Shown one piece after another: positions 1-15,532 of a DNA stretch of 23,082 nt. A program made the translations under genes and the position numbers. Source of the stretch: Hypsibius dujardini. Lineage: Eukaryota > Tardigrada > Eutardigrada > Parachela > Hypsibiidae. The stretch lies in assembly GCA_001579985.1 (NCBI GenBank), contig LRSR01006055.1, forward strand, positions 1 through 23,082, given 5' to 3'. The notes under the pieces are model-generated. The model made no database searches. It had not been told where the DNA came from and was given only the letters and a program-made list of their open reading frames with translations. Each line of letters opens with the position of its first letter. Position 1 is the stretch's first letter.

Positions 1-617
1 ATATAAATATATAGTAATATATATATATAGTAATATAAATATATAGTAATATGCATATATAGTAATATATATTTAGTAATGTATATGTATACACTAGTTG
101 CTTGTATACTGCATTACAGCGTTGCTCATGTTCCCTCACCTTTAGGGCAATGATAGAGGTCCGGAATGATCTGCAACACAAAAGACATTACAATTCTGCG
201 TTTACAAGCCCCGTACTGTATTGTTTACTGGTAACGGTGGGTGGGTGTGGCTTACATTTTGTTTTACTATTAAATTACAGATAAACTGGGCGTGTGAAGT
301 TTCAATAATACACCCCATTTGCATTTGTTGTACATTAATAATCGTAATCGAAGCAGTAACATAGCCGAGGAAGTAGTAAGGCCTCCCAAATGCAGTCTTG
401 CCTTGCCAGTTTTACTTTATAAATTTTTAAATTTTTAAATTTTTAAAAAGTTTTATAACACATCATTTTAGGCCACTTTATTATAGATGAAACAATTTCG
501 CCGCACTAAAGCAGCGTGAAAGATGAGAATGATCGAGATGATGCATGCTTACCGTTATCGCATCATTTTCACTGCTCGGCTGGCAGGAACAGCGATGAAT
601 AACAACAAAACTCAACA

Positions 618-743
618 CCGCAAACAACTTAAATCCAGGATAGAGATCCATCATCCTCAGTCGCACGCTTCGGAAATGGTCCGCAAACAACTTAAATCCA
701 GGATAAAGATCCATCATCCTCAGTCACATGCTTCGGAAATGGT
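618..743. repeat. 63-bp tandem duplication, two copies
   Basis: Two adjacent copies, 618-680 and 681-743, share the start CCGCAAACAACTTAAATCC and end with GCTTCGGAAATGGT. They differ at only a few positions. The period is divisible by three, so a spurious reading frame stays open across both copies. Confidence 0.9.
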
Positions 744-1384
744 CGTCGAAAAATCTAGGAGACCGATTAAAATCCACAGCATTTTTATTCCGGCATTGCT
801 GTTGAAAGAAGAATCCGGCGAAAAAAAATATTCCAGTCACAGTGTTGGGAATAATCACAAACAGACAGCTGCGTGCAATTCAATCGGGCAAGCACATTCC
901 AGCGCGGTTACAATAATAGCAACTGCCCAGTGGTCATCGACTTAAATCAAGACTCGTTCAGGTATAAATTCCACGAATAATTCATCCCCGTCGTTGGGCC
1001 CAAGGAAAAAGGAAGGCTTGAAGATGACGACGACCAAAAAGTGGTTGACCATTTGTTAGAACTCTTACCGAGAGAGAGAAAGAGAGAGAGGGGGTTAATT
1101 TGCCGCGGTGTTGTCTCATCACACGCAGACTCAAAAAAGAAGACAAGGAGCGAAATCGTTCAAGTTGATCAGAGACAAGTTTTTTAGCTTAAACGTCACT
1201 CCTGACTACTCTTGCACACCACGGATACACCAACCAGCCAGGTAGAGTCAGGCTTCCCTGTTTCTGTCTTCTCTCTTTCTTTGACTAGTAGTAGACAGAA
1301 GGAGGGGGAAAAGGGTGTTGAAACAACGTGTTGGACATCAACCACTAAAACAACCAATTAACGTCATGACAAAACGCTGCAGCA

Positions 1385-1525
1385 GACTGCACACCAGATC
1401 AGGCACAGGCAGACAGACTGCACACCAGATCAGGCACAGGCAGACAGACTGCGCACCAGATCAGGCACAGGCAGACAGACTGCACACCAGATCAGACATA
1501 GGCAGACAGACTGCACACCATATTA
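1385..1525. repeat. 31-bp minisatellite, about five copies
   Basis: Units starting GACTGCACACC begin at 1385, 1416, 1447, 1478 and 1509, exactly 31 bp apart. Each contains CAGATCAGGCACAGGCAGACA with few changes. The CAGGCAGACA part resembles the microsatellite that follows directly, so the two arrays may share an origin. Confidence 0.92.
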
Positions 1526-1528
1526 GAA

Positions 1529-1581
1529 GCAGGTAGGCAGGCAGGCAGGCAGGCAGACAGACAGACAGAAAGACAGACAGG
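1529..1581. repeat. GCAG/ACAG tetranucleotide microsatellite
   Basis: A run of GCAG units passes into ACAG (GACA) units with small interruptions. It is the reverse complement of the CTGC/CTGT motif that forms longer arrays at 10181-10366 and 15428-15551. Confidence 0.9.
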
Positions 1582-2182
1582 CAACGAAAGAGAGAGAGAG
1601 GCGAGTCGATGAGATCGATCGAGCAGGAATTCTTCTTTCGCATACCAGTACCTGCTGTTTCCGCTCTCTCAGGGGAAAGAAAGTACCCATTAGTAAAAGC
1701 ATCATTGGACGCGCCGGCATACCGGTAACACGATGCAAATCCGAATAACAAATAACTGGAACACCCAGTTTCCCTCCTCGCACAAGGTCCCTGATAACTG
1801 TTGGACTACTCTGTTTGGAGTCCAGGCGGAAAATTGTCGCACGAAATTCGAGGCACGAAACCGCGAAAATGCAGTGTCGTAGGTAGGAGATTCTGGTTGC
1901 AGTAGTAAGCAAAAAGCCGATGCACAGACAATATGCAGGCAAGTCGACTGCTAAAACCGCAGACACGACGCAGAATGCAAAATCATTCCTGAAGTAATGT
2001 CATTTTCTGTCTACATTGAATCGTCCGTTTCATATATTCTCATACGTTTAAGTTGCTAGTAGAAAACATTCCGTCCTGAATTTACGGTATAGCGTCTTCA
2101 TGAAGGGGCGCGAATTAGAAAGATCAACGCACAAGCGGATTAGGACCGCTTCTTCACAGATTCCATTAATCCTAATGGAAAA

Positions 2183-4583
2183 CTAAACTCCACAGTCATT
2201 AATACGCGAAGAATGAGGTTTCATCGGTATACTTGGCACAGCGACATCCTTGCTTGCCCTCTCCCAAGCCGCGTAAGCTCCATCCCATTTCCGCTCGAAG
2301 GATCCACCGGAAATTGCAGCTGTAGAAGAGGGCGAATCCGATCGCGCATTGACCGGTGCAGCCGATTGCGCATGGACCGGTGCAGCCGACTTCGTTTCGG
2401 TTCGCGTGCGCTTCTTCAAAGGTGCGCCGACGGTGTTGACGCAGTCACGAAGTACGGCTCCATCTTTGCCGAAGACTACCCTCAAGTCGGAATTGACAGG
2501 AGCAAACACCTTCCGCCCCTTGTACATCACAGCCATTGTGCAAGTCGGATTGCGCCCGCGGATCGCGCAGTACACAGGAGAGCCCTCACGTCGTCGCTTG
2601 AGTTCCGGTAGAATGGGGGCAGCGGCAGCCGACTTCTTTGTGGCCGGAATACGACTCGTTGCTGAAGAAAGAGCCGCTGGTTTCACAATCGCAGCTCGCT
2701 CACTCTGCGCTTTCCGCATTATGACTCGCCTGCTCGGGTATTTCCCGTCGTTCTTGGCGGCAGATGCCATGCCTCCAGAGAATTCCATCTCCGGATACGT
2801 GAACGATTGTTCCATCTCCGTTTTCGGACTTGCTGTATTGATTCTGCCTGATGATTCACCTTCCTTTTTGATCAGTTCGTCAACAACATAAGCTCGCCTG
2901 CCAGATTTGGCCAGCCTGATCGGAGTAATCTGTTTCTTTCCGTCGTGCTGTGAAGTTCCATCCCGAGCGCCCTCTATAAACATAACAATGATCCTCATGT
3001 CCAAGTCGAAAAATATTACATGAGTATTTACCGTTTTTCGAAATCGGCTGTACAAGCTCCCCAGTCTCATCGTGATGATCTGGAAGAACAAGATCAGCAT
3101 CGACGACAGCATCCATTATTTCCTCCAGCTTTCCGTTGACGATCGTGGAGGGAATATCATCAACTGATAGCAAGCTGACCTCCCGAACACCAATCAGTCC
3201 AGCTCGCACTACACGGCCATTTATAGTTATGCCGGATGCCGTTTGATAAGCTGAATAGCTCTTCACGACCAAAGTTCGGGCGGCATCAACAGGAGGGCGG
3301 GAAATGGGTTGCGTGGAAATTGGAGGTACAGTGTTGATTGATTGATTGTTGATTGAAGAGGTCTCTGGAAAGTCAACCAGTGTGGGATCTCCAGCGTTCA
3401 TTCGTTCATCTTGTTCCGTGGGTGCGCTAGTTGAAACTGCTCCACTAGCCACGGATCCACGAATCACTTTGGCTTGCACAATGACCTCATTCACAGTTGC
3501 ATCTGAAACAGGATGGTTTCGCGAAGCATCTCGAGGTGGTTGATTGTTGACGATAACGACAGCGCCCTCTGGTGGTTCATCTCCCGCGGTTTCCGCTTCC
3601 GCTGCTCCAACACCATATTCCCCGACCATTGCCGTCTCCCCCGCAACATCAGGCTTCGGATTGTACTTTCGCTTCATCTCCTCAATCAGTCCATCTATTT
3701 CGAGTCGGGATATGAGGTTCCGGTTGATAGCCGCTTTACAGACATTCCGGAGGACGCGGTTGTCGTACTTCATCTTCCGCATCACGTAGCCGGAATTCTC
3801 CTGACATTCCCGCAGGCACAAGACCAGGTCGATGATGCGAGTCAGGGACTCTTCCACAGAGTCGGAGGGAGTCTGCAAGATACCGTCAAGAATGTCCCAA
3901 ATTAATTGCAGTCGTACTCGAGTTGCACTCTTCCTCTCCTTTCGATGTCCTGATGGAATTTTCGGTTTGACGATGTCACGATTCACTGCCGGCGGGCTTG
4001 TATCCGCGATGGGAGAAAGGTCAGGCTATAGCAAAACAGGAGAGAATAAAGGTTAGAATTAGAGTAAAGACCCAGTGTCAGCTTGAAGTTGTCCATCTCG
4101 CCCATTTTTGTCGGCTTTTAATGAAGGCAAATTTTCATCGATTCAATCAATCAATCAATCAATTCAGTGAAATAGTCTATGGAGAACTGCGGGTAAAGAC
4201 CCAGTCTCAGCTTGAAGTTGTCCATCTCGCGCATTTTTGTCGGCTTTTAATGAAGGCAAATTTTCATCGATTCAATCAATCAATTCAGTGAAATAGTCTA
4301 TGGAGAACTGCGGGGAATTTTTGATTTTCAATTTTCGGAAGATCCGACTCAACCTGGCAAATGTCCTCACCGCTCGTCGGTAGGCAGTCAGGGCGGCCAC
4401 CGGGTCCACGGGCGTACTTGTGAGATTTCGTCTGGGTGCAACGGGAACCGTCGTTTGGGCATTTTTCCGTGTGTTGGCACGCGTGATGGCGGAGAGATCA
4501 CTTTCACGTTCGTTGAAAGTGAGAGACGACTGTTCGGTTCGATTTCGGGGCACAGAAGTTGGTACTATAATGCTTTTCTGCAT
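2183..4583 (-). CDS. Unrecognised basic, partly disordered protein, 3 exons, 665 aa
   Basis: I do not recognise this protein. The model, read on the minus strand, is exon 1 4583-4371, exon 2 4025-3032 and exon 3 2973-2183. Phases agree: exons 1 and 2 join at phase 0 (donor GCG/GTGAGG, acceptor TATAG/CCTGAC), and exons 2 and 3 join at phase 1 across a 58-nt intron. The ATG follows an in-frame TAA. Residues about 105-195 look helical and rich in charged and leucine residues. About 195-330 is low-complexity linker rich in Pro, Ser, Val and Asn. The C-terminal third is basic, with KKR/KRRR clusters near 528 and 588 suggesting nuclear localisation. A compact region near 535-585 has four cysteines at most and many hydrophobic residues. 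SAAPV is repeated at 598-613. The exon 2-3 join is solid; the exon 1 donor is less certain because a tandem duplication sits in that 345-nt intron. Confidence 0.66.
2343..2390. repeat. 24-bp in-frame coding duplication
   Basis: Two near-identical 24-bp units containing GACCGGTGCAGCCGA lie inside the last exon of the unrecognised minus-strand gene. They give the SAAPV-containing octapeptide repeat at residues about 598-613. The unit length keeps the frame. Confidence 0.8.
4064..4313. repeat. 129/121-bp tandem duplication inside an intron
   Basis: Copy 1 (4064-4192) and copy 2 (4193-4313) both start GTAAAGACCCAGT and end GGAGAACTGCGG. Apart from a few substitutions they differ mainly by two CAAT units within the AATCAATC run. 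The whole pair lies in the first intron of the unrecognised minus-strand gene. Confidence 0.93.
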
Positions 4584-5305
4584 GTTTTATTACTGCAATA
4601 ACAAATATTCGTAAAATGCAAGTGCCAAGTAACAGATCAAATTGCATGACTGGTGCTGGACTCAACAGTCAAGAAAATTGACGGAAAACTGTATTTGGTT
4701 AATGAATCGATGAATCAAGCGAGGAACGAAGATCAGTCTTGCCAACAGCGTTACACAATAAGCAGATCCATCAATCAATGTGGGAGATTTGGCGCGGTTT
4801 TTCCTGCGAATCACAATCGTAGTTTAAAATAACCACGCCCATTTCACTGGGCAAATCACAAATCAGACAGGGACTGGGAGAGTTCTCAATTGGCCCGATG
4901 AAAACAGTGTAAATCAAACAGCCCTTTCCCCTAAGGAACAGCTGATTCTGACTGCGCTATCTCGCCTCCCAGCTGTTGTGCACGTGGACGGAAATCTTGC
5001 CACACTGGCACTGCCCTGGAGATTGAATACAATACTGTACTATTGTGCCACGATTATAAAAGTCGGTTTTAGACCCGGGCAGCGCACTCGGCCGGTGTGT
5101 GTTGCCTTAGTGCTCACCCGTGACAGAAGCGCGTGTGACGAAGGCGGGGCTTAACCGACCATTATAATCGTGGCACTACTGTACATACAGTAACTCTGCT
5201 TTATATTTCGTAGCTGCAAATTTCATTCTAATCGAGAAATTTAGCAATTTTCATCTAAATATTATAAGAAGCAACTTTAGGGTTTGGGAAGATCAGCAAA
5301 GGAAG
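4584..5305. other. Head-to-head intergenic region between the unknown gene and aconitase
   Basis: These 722 bp separate the two divergent start codons, so they probably hold both promoters and 5' UTRs. A MITE-like element occupies 5040-5181. An AATATTATAAGAAG stretch about 40 nt before the aconitase ATG is AT-rich, but I cannot claim a TATA box there. No open frame of note is present. Confidence 0.55.
5040..5181. mobile_element. MITE-like inverted-repeat element with TA flanks
   Basis: The 142-bp segment is flanked by TA at 5038-5039 and 5182-5183. Its terminal arms match as GTGCCACGATTATAA on the left and the reverse complement of TTATAATCGTGGCAC on the right, followed by further pairing of GTCGGTT with AACCGAC. 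There is no coding capacity. TA target duplication with long inverted ends fits a non-autonomous Tc1/mariner-type element (family knowledge). It lies between the divergent start codons at 4583 and 5306. Confidence 0.8.
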
Positions 5306-10836
<5,531 letters not shown>

Positions 10837-11121
10837 ACGGTGATGGGATGACGCAGAATGCAACCTCATGGCTCCGGATATATAGCCTGCTCTTACCATT
10901 TCCATTTCCATTTCCACCTGCTCTTACCATTTCCATTTCCACCTGCTCTATATTTTATCCAGTTTTGATAAAATGAGTATTCCAAATTGTCTTGTATTAA
11001 ATGATACTTAATACCGGTACATTCTCCTCTGTTCACCAGCAGCCCATTTCTGCAACGTGCTTTTTATCCATTCCAGTTATTCTGTACTGGTATTTTTGTT
11101 TCCGTCGCCAATGCAACGCTG

Positions 11122-11212
11122 CGTGTGTCTGTGTCTGTGTGTGTGTGACTCTGTGTGTCTGTGTGTGACTGTGTGTGACTGTGTGTGACTGTGTGTGTCT
11201 GTGTGTGTGTGT
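11122..11212. repeat. GT-rich microsatellite
   Basis: Repeats of GTGTGTCT and GTGTGACT form a GT/TG-dominated tract about 290-375 nt after the aconitase stop codon. It may lie within or just after the 3' UTR. Confidence 0.9.
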
Positions 11213-12179
11213 CATTTTTAGTGGAATGCATAAAGCTCCTGCATGATTTGGAATATGGTCACGTGTGTAGTGACTTGTAGTCTTGAAGCAATTAAGTAAT
11301 CTAATGCTGTTGAAATAGCCTCTTCGAATTTTAATTTTAATTTAAAATTAAAATCTCTGCCATTTTAAAAAGATTTAAAGTCGATTTCAGATATTTCGGC
11401 TCCTTTTAAATTAAAAATCGATTTAAATAGCCTCGAAGTTTTTTAGTGCTCGAACGGATCGTTTCGCGGCGGAAAGATAGATTATTATTCACACTCGCTG
11501 TCACGTCAACGCACTTGGATGGATAATCAGTGAAATCGAACAATAACAGCTGACCAACTGACTCGCTCAATCAAGCCAATCAATCAATTCAAAGCGCATA
11601 CTCATTTTAAGCCAATTCAACAATCAACGCATCAACCCCGCCACAATTCATCAATAGTACTGTTGTTGATTTTATCCCAGTCCCACCTTGTCACGACTGC
11701 CTCTTTCTTCCCACGGTTTAAAAACAGCCTTCCCCTCGCCTTCCTCACTCTCATTCAAGCACTCTATGAGCTCCAAGTCGATCTTGACGAATGAACTGAA
11801 CTGAAACTTGACGAATGAATTGAACCGCGCTCCACATCGTCACCGCTATGTTCATGAGAACAGCCTCCTCTGCTGCTCTTATGTCCAATGCATGGCCGCC
11901 ATAGTCGGCGCCGTGATCATGATGATCACACAGCCCAGGAATTCACATAAGATAATTGTAAAAATAGCACACCAACCAAAGAATCCACACAAGCGTTCCC
12001 TTATAACAAAAGCTTCCCCTTCCAGCACCAAGACGGCAGCTTTAACGAGCGTTAGCCTGATCTCACTGGATATTAGCGAAAAAGGAGTAAAACAAAATTA
12101 AATCCCCCGGAAGTGATAGAAAACAAACTCAAGACGAAGAAAGGCAAAGAAATGATAAATGGCGAAGGAGTTTCTGTTG

Positions 12180-12420
12180 TTTCCATTTGTTCCTGCAAAG
12201 TTTCCGCTTGTTCCTGCAGTTTCTGCTTGTTCCTGCAAAGTTTCCGCTTGTTCCTGCAAAGTTTCCGTTTGTTCCTGCAGTTTCCGTTTGTTCCTGCAAA
12301 GCTTCCATTTGTTCCTGCAGTTTCCGTTTGTTCCTGCAAAGTTTGCGTTTGTTCCTGCAGAGTTTCCGTTTGTTCCTGTAAAGTTTCCGTTTGTTCCTGT
12401 AAAGTTTCCGTTTGTTCTTG
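12180..12420. repeat. Minisatellite of mixed 19- and 21-bp units, about 11.5 copies
   Basis: Eleven full units run from 12180 to 12404 and a partial one to 12420. The 21-bp form is TTTCCGTTTGTTCCTGCAAAG. A 19-bp form lacking two bases (ending CCTGCAG) occurs three times. The array has no stop codon in several frames on both strands, giving repetitive open frames. On the minus strand these read as QEQTET, RNKRKL or TNGNFAG repeats. The mixed unit lengths shift frame within the array, which argues against selection for a protein. Confidence 0.9.
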
Positions 12421-12667
12421 ACCACATCAAATATTCAATCAATCAACCACTTGATGCAACAGGCAGCTACTAGCAATAATTGAAAGTTATATGGACAGTT
12501 AGTAATCCCATACTCATGCGTGGATCGATTGGTTGATTGGTTGATTATTTGAGCGACACGAGCTGACAGGTGAGAATGAGAGTTGCGCAAGACTTCAAAG
12601 CGATCAGCACGAAGATTCTCTACTAATCTTCAGCATAATAGTAATTTCCTGTCCCATTAATTGCGCG

Positions 12668-15127
12668 ATGGAATACACGCACATTTTTGTGGGAACAGAC
12701 ACAGGACTCCTGAAAGGTAAGAGCGACATCTTGTCTCGAGCAGTGTTTGTGTGGAGGACTTTTCTTACAAATTCCTCCGTTTTCTGGCCCGAAGGTGTCA
12801 ATATCACCTCGAAATCCTTCACCAACATCGCAACGGATGAACATGGGCTGGTGAACAAAGAGCGCGCTATCGATGCGTTATTCTTCGAGCCGTCCTCGCA
12901 AGCGGCGTTGGCAGATTCTTCCACTTCTTCTTCCACTTCCACTGCTGCATCTTCCCCGTCAAAAGTGCGACGCTCCTTGCTGTCGCGTTCGTCTCCCTCG
13001 CCGGTTTGATGATGTGTGTTTCTCTTCTGCTTTTTAAGATTCGGCTCTGTCTTCGGAATCGCGACGTCGTGCGGTTGGACATGAAGGATCCGAGTCAGTA
13101 TTTCAGCAGAGTGATCGTTGACGGAGGAGACGGCAAATTCGTCGGCGGTGGGATTGTCGACACGTGAGTCGGTTGTATTTTGCGCGGTTCGACTGGCGGT
13201 TGCATGACGGGATTTATGATTGTAGACTCACGGTGACCTGTGTGGAATCGGGGGAGATATGCGGGAATGAAGGGTTGCAGAAGAGCAAGGTGCGTACATT
13301 ATGCTTTGCGTAAATTGGTTGGTTGATTGATTAGGTGCGTGATACCTTAAGGCGTACATTATGCTTTGCGTAGATTCGTTGATTGATTGATTAGGGGCGT
13401 GATACCTTAAGGTAAATTACTCTTGATTGATTGCCCGATTGACGGATTTAAAAGCAAGTCGGACGGTACGGGCATTTATGATTAGTTCAACAATTGATTG
13501 GTTGATGCTGTTTTACTAAATTGGTTCTTTTATTTTGTTTCGGCAATAATAATATTCGGGTAATCGTTTGGCTGTTTAACAATTTTTTATTAATAATCTT
13601 GGCTTTTTTTGAAGGGCGCCCCCTGTTTTTTCCCCTTCGTTTTATGATAGTTTATTTTGCTTTGCACTATAAAGTTGTACTTCTGGCAAGGACACTCAGT
13701 CCGTGAAGTAATTTTTCCATGTTTTCCTTTTGCAGATTATTTGCACGGCTGGCCAAAATGTGACGAAAATGGTTCAGAGCGAGCCGAATTTTCCCATTTT
13801 CGCCACGGGCGGACGGGAGAACCATCTGAAGATTTGGGATGTTCTCAATCCGAAACAGCCTATATTTACGGCCAAAAACGTAAAAAAAAATGTTCCACAT
13901 TCACACCACTGGATGCAAATGGTTGACTCACTACACGCATATGCAATCCCTTAGTGCAGTAAAGGACAAGATTGAGTACACTGGAGGGTCCGGGGAATGG
14001 GCAAAAGGGGCGGGGCAGAGAGTGGTTTTCAAACAATCGAACAATCAACCACCTGACCACCCCTTGCCCCGCCCCTTTTGCCCATATCCCGGACCCTCCA
14101 GTGTACGCGATCTTGTCGTTGAGTGAACCGCTCGTTTATAAAATCTTCCATTTCCCTTTTTCCCTAGCTTTCGGACGACAAACTGCGTTTACGAGTGCCA
14201 AACTGGATAAAAGACATCTCGTTCCGACCGAAAACAGACAGCAAAATCGTCCTCACCGCCACGGCCTACGGTCAGGTCCATGTTTACGATACGCGCGCAA
14301 ATCGACGACCGGTCATGTTCGTCAATTTTTGGGTGGACGACAAGAGCAAAGATGCTATGCCCCTCACCTCCCTCGACCTTAATCCCCAGAATGAATTCGA
14401 ATTCATCGCTTCCAACACACACGGGAACGTCAGGCTCTTCGACGTGCGAGGGACTAAAGGTTTGGTGCGAAAGGCGTTCACCGGAAACGCCGGAACGGTC
14501 AAGCAGATTTCCTTCCACCCGACCGTGGCCGGTCATTTTGCCACCTGTGGAATGGATAGGATATTGCGGTTCTATGAAGTGACCCAGAAGGAGCCCATAT
14601 CAGAGGTGGGCTAAGCGTTGTTGAAGATTGGCAATAACTGAGAAACGGCACTAAAGTCAACGACAAGATTAAACACACTGGAGGGTCCGGGGATGGGCAA
14701 AAGGGGCGGGCAGGGGGTGATTTTCAACAATCGAACAATCGAACAATCAACCACCTGACCACCCCCGCTCCGCCCCTTTTGCCCATACCGGGACCCTCGA
14801 GTGTGTTCAATCTTGTCGTTGGTTGTAGCAGTGTTGCACATTGATGACTCAACATGTTTTCATTGCTAGATCTACATGAAGTCGCAGCCGACATGTTTCC
14901 TGTTCACGGACGAGGTTGTGCGGGCGTGGCAGCCAGAACAAGAAGTGGTATTACCGGAAGAGAAGAAGCGAGTCAAGCGGAGGAAACCTACTCTCAACCT
15001 GGACGACAATGTCCCGGAAAGCGACTCTGTGTGGACGGAAATGTCTGCCCTCACAGAAGACGACCTGGAGGATGAGCCTGAACTGCAACTAGTGTCACTG
15101 AGTAAAAAGAAGAGAGTAAAGACGTGA
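12668..15127 (+). CDS. WDR74: WDR74/Nsa1-type WD-repeat ribosome-biogenesis protein, 7 exons
   Basis: Complete gene for a 428-aa protein (human WDR74 is 385 aa). Exons: 12668-12716, 12795-13003, 13039-13163, 13226-13289, 13736-13879, 14168-14605 and 14870-15127; phases all agree. The family acts in nuclear 60S ribosomal subunit assembly (yeast Nsa1). Diagnostic stretches are the N-terminal FVGTDTGLLKGVN, the ATGGRENHLKIWD blade, NVRLFDVRG, and the ATCGMDRILRFYEV blade followed by YMKSQPTCFLF. The beta-propeller fills residues about 5-350. The tail is acidic and basic with a KKRVKRRKP nuclear-localisation-like cluster and ends KKKRVKT. A Ser-rich insertion of about 25 residues near 62-86, ending at a GTTTGA donor, is unlike the human protein and makes the exon 2/3 join the least certain. 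Intron 1 is 78 nt with no stop, so retaining it would keep the frame. Introns 5 and 6 carry MITEs of one family. Confidence 0.93.
13292..13411. repeat. 60-bp tandem duplication next to the WDR74 exon 4 donor
   Basis: Units at 13292-13351 and 13352-13411 both begin GCGTACATTATGCTTTGCGT and end GATACCTTAAG, with a GGTTGATTGATTAGG-like core. The first unit starts inside the donor (AAG/GTGCGTAC), so the second carries a decoy copy of part of it. Confidence 0.9.
13961..14123. mobile_element. MITE, GGAGGGTCCGGG family, copy 2 (WDR74 intron 5)
   Basis: The left arm GACAAGATTGAGTACACTGG and its inverse at the right (CCAGTGTACGCGATCTTGTC) enclose paired GC-rich arms around a CAAACAATCGAACAATCAAC loop. 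It is closely similar to 7535-7701 and 14654-14825. The outer ends have decayed and the TA duplication is not clear. Confidence 0.85.
14654..14825. mobile_element. MITE, GGAGGGTCCGGG family, copy 3 (WDR74 intron 6)
   Basis: TA at 14652-14653 and 14826-14827 flanks the element. The ends read AAGTCAACGACAAGATT and the inverse of AATCTTGTCGTTGGTTG. Paired arms GGAGGGTCCGGG and GGGGCGGGC flank a loop in which ATCGAACA is duplicated relative to the other copies. It occupies most of the 264-nt intron; about 90 nt would remain without it. Confidence 0.88.
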
Positions 15128-15216
15128 TTAATTTTGGGTTTTATGGTATTATATATTTTTTAAGAACGCAGTAGTTCATGATACTGCATTACTTTTACAT
15201 AAAAAGTACAACGGAA

Positions 15217-15222
15217 AATAAA
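15217..15222 (+). promoter_or_regulatory. Possible WDR74 polyadenylation signal AATAAA
   Basis: AATAAA occurs 90 nt after the WDR74 stop codon on the same strand. If used, cleavage would fall roughly at 15235-15250, only just short of the XPB stop codon at 15264 on the other strand. No better candidate is seen in the 136-bp gap. Confidence 0.4.
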
Positions 15223-15263
15223 AAAGCGTATCATGAAAGCCCTCGTAACAGTTAGTAGGAATA

Positions 15264-15431
15264 TCATTTTTTCCCCTTGAATTTCTTGAACAACGAATGC
15301 GCAGCGCCACTGGCCGATCCAGTTCCATGCTTCGTGGACCGACCCTTGCCTTTGATTTCCATATACACCTGTGTATAACAACAAACATAGAATAATAAGA
15401 TTATTCATAACATTTTAACATTTTAACATGT

Positions 15432-15488
<57 letters not shown>

Positions 15489-15491
15489 TGC

Positions 15492-15532
<41 letters not shown>

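Larger units (their letters stand above)
1..2182. other. Repeat-rich intergenic stretch, no supported gene
   Basis: No open frame here has splice-consistent extensions or a recognisable protein family. The first 80 bases are an AT-rich TATATAGTAATAT-like repeat. A run of AAATTTTT repeats lies near 420-450, a 63-bp tandem duplication at 618-743, a purine GAGAGA run near 1069-1090, a 31-bp tandem repeat at 1385-1525 and a GCAG/ACAG microsatellite just after it. The open frames at 523-945 and 1315-1536 owe their length to these repeats, so I do not call them genes. The 3' UTR of the minus-strand gene ending at 2183 probably occupies part of 1900-2182. Confidence 0.6.
10837..12667. other. Spacer between aconitase and WDR74, repeat-rich
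   Basis: No gene is supported. It contains the aconitase 3' UTR, with a possible ATTAAA polyadenylation signal at 10996-11001, 160 nt after the stop. It also holds a duplicated CTGCTCTTACCATTTCCATT segment at 10888-10947, a GTGTGTCT repeat at 11122-11212, an AT-rich stretch with self-complementary AATTTTAATTTTAATTT at 11325-11440, and a 19/21-bp minisatellite at 12180-12420. The open frame at 11808-12101 has no recognisable family or supporting context. The last 200 bp presumably include the WDR74 promoter. Confidence 0.6.

Noticed and set aside
523-945. 140-codon open frame on the plus strand
   Set aside because: It runs through a 63-bp tandem duplication whose period is a multiple of three, shows no family features and has no splice context.
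1385-1525. 31-bp repeats as a CRISPR array
   Set aside because: The repeats are contiguous with no unique spacers, and the surrounding DNA is an intron-containing eukaryotic genome.
12098-12442. Coiled-coil-like repetitive protein on the minus strand
   Set aside because: It consists almost entirely of the 19/21-bp minisatellite, several frames are equally open, and there is no promoter or splice evidence.
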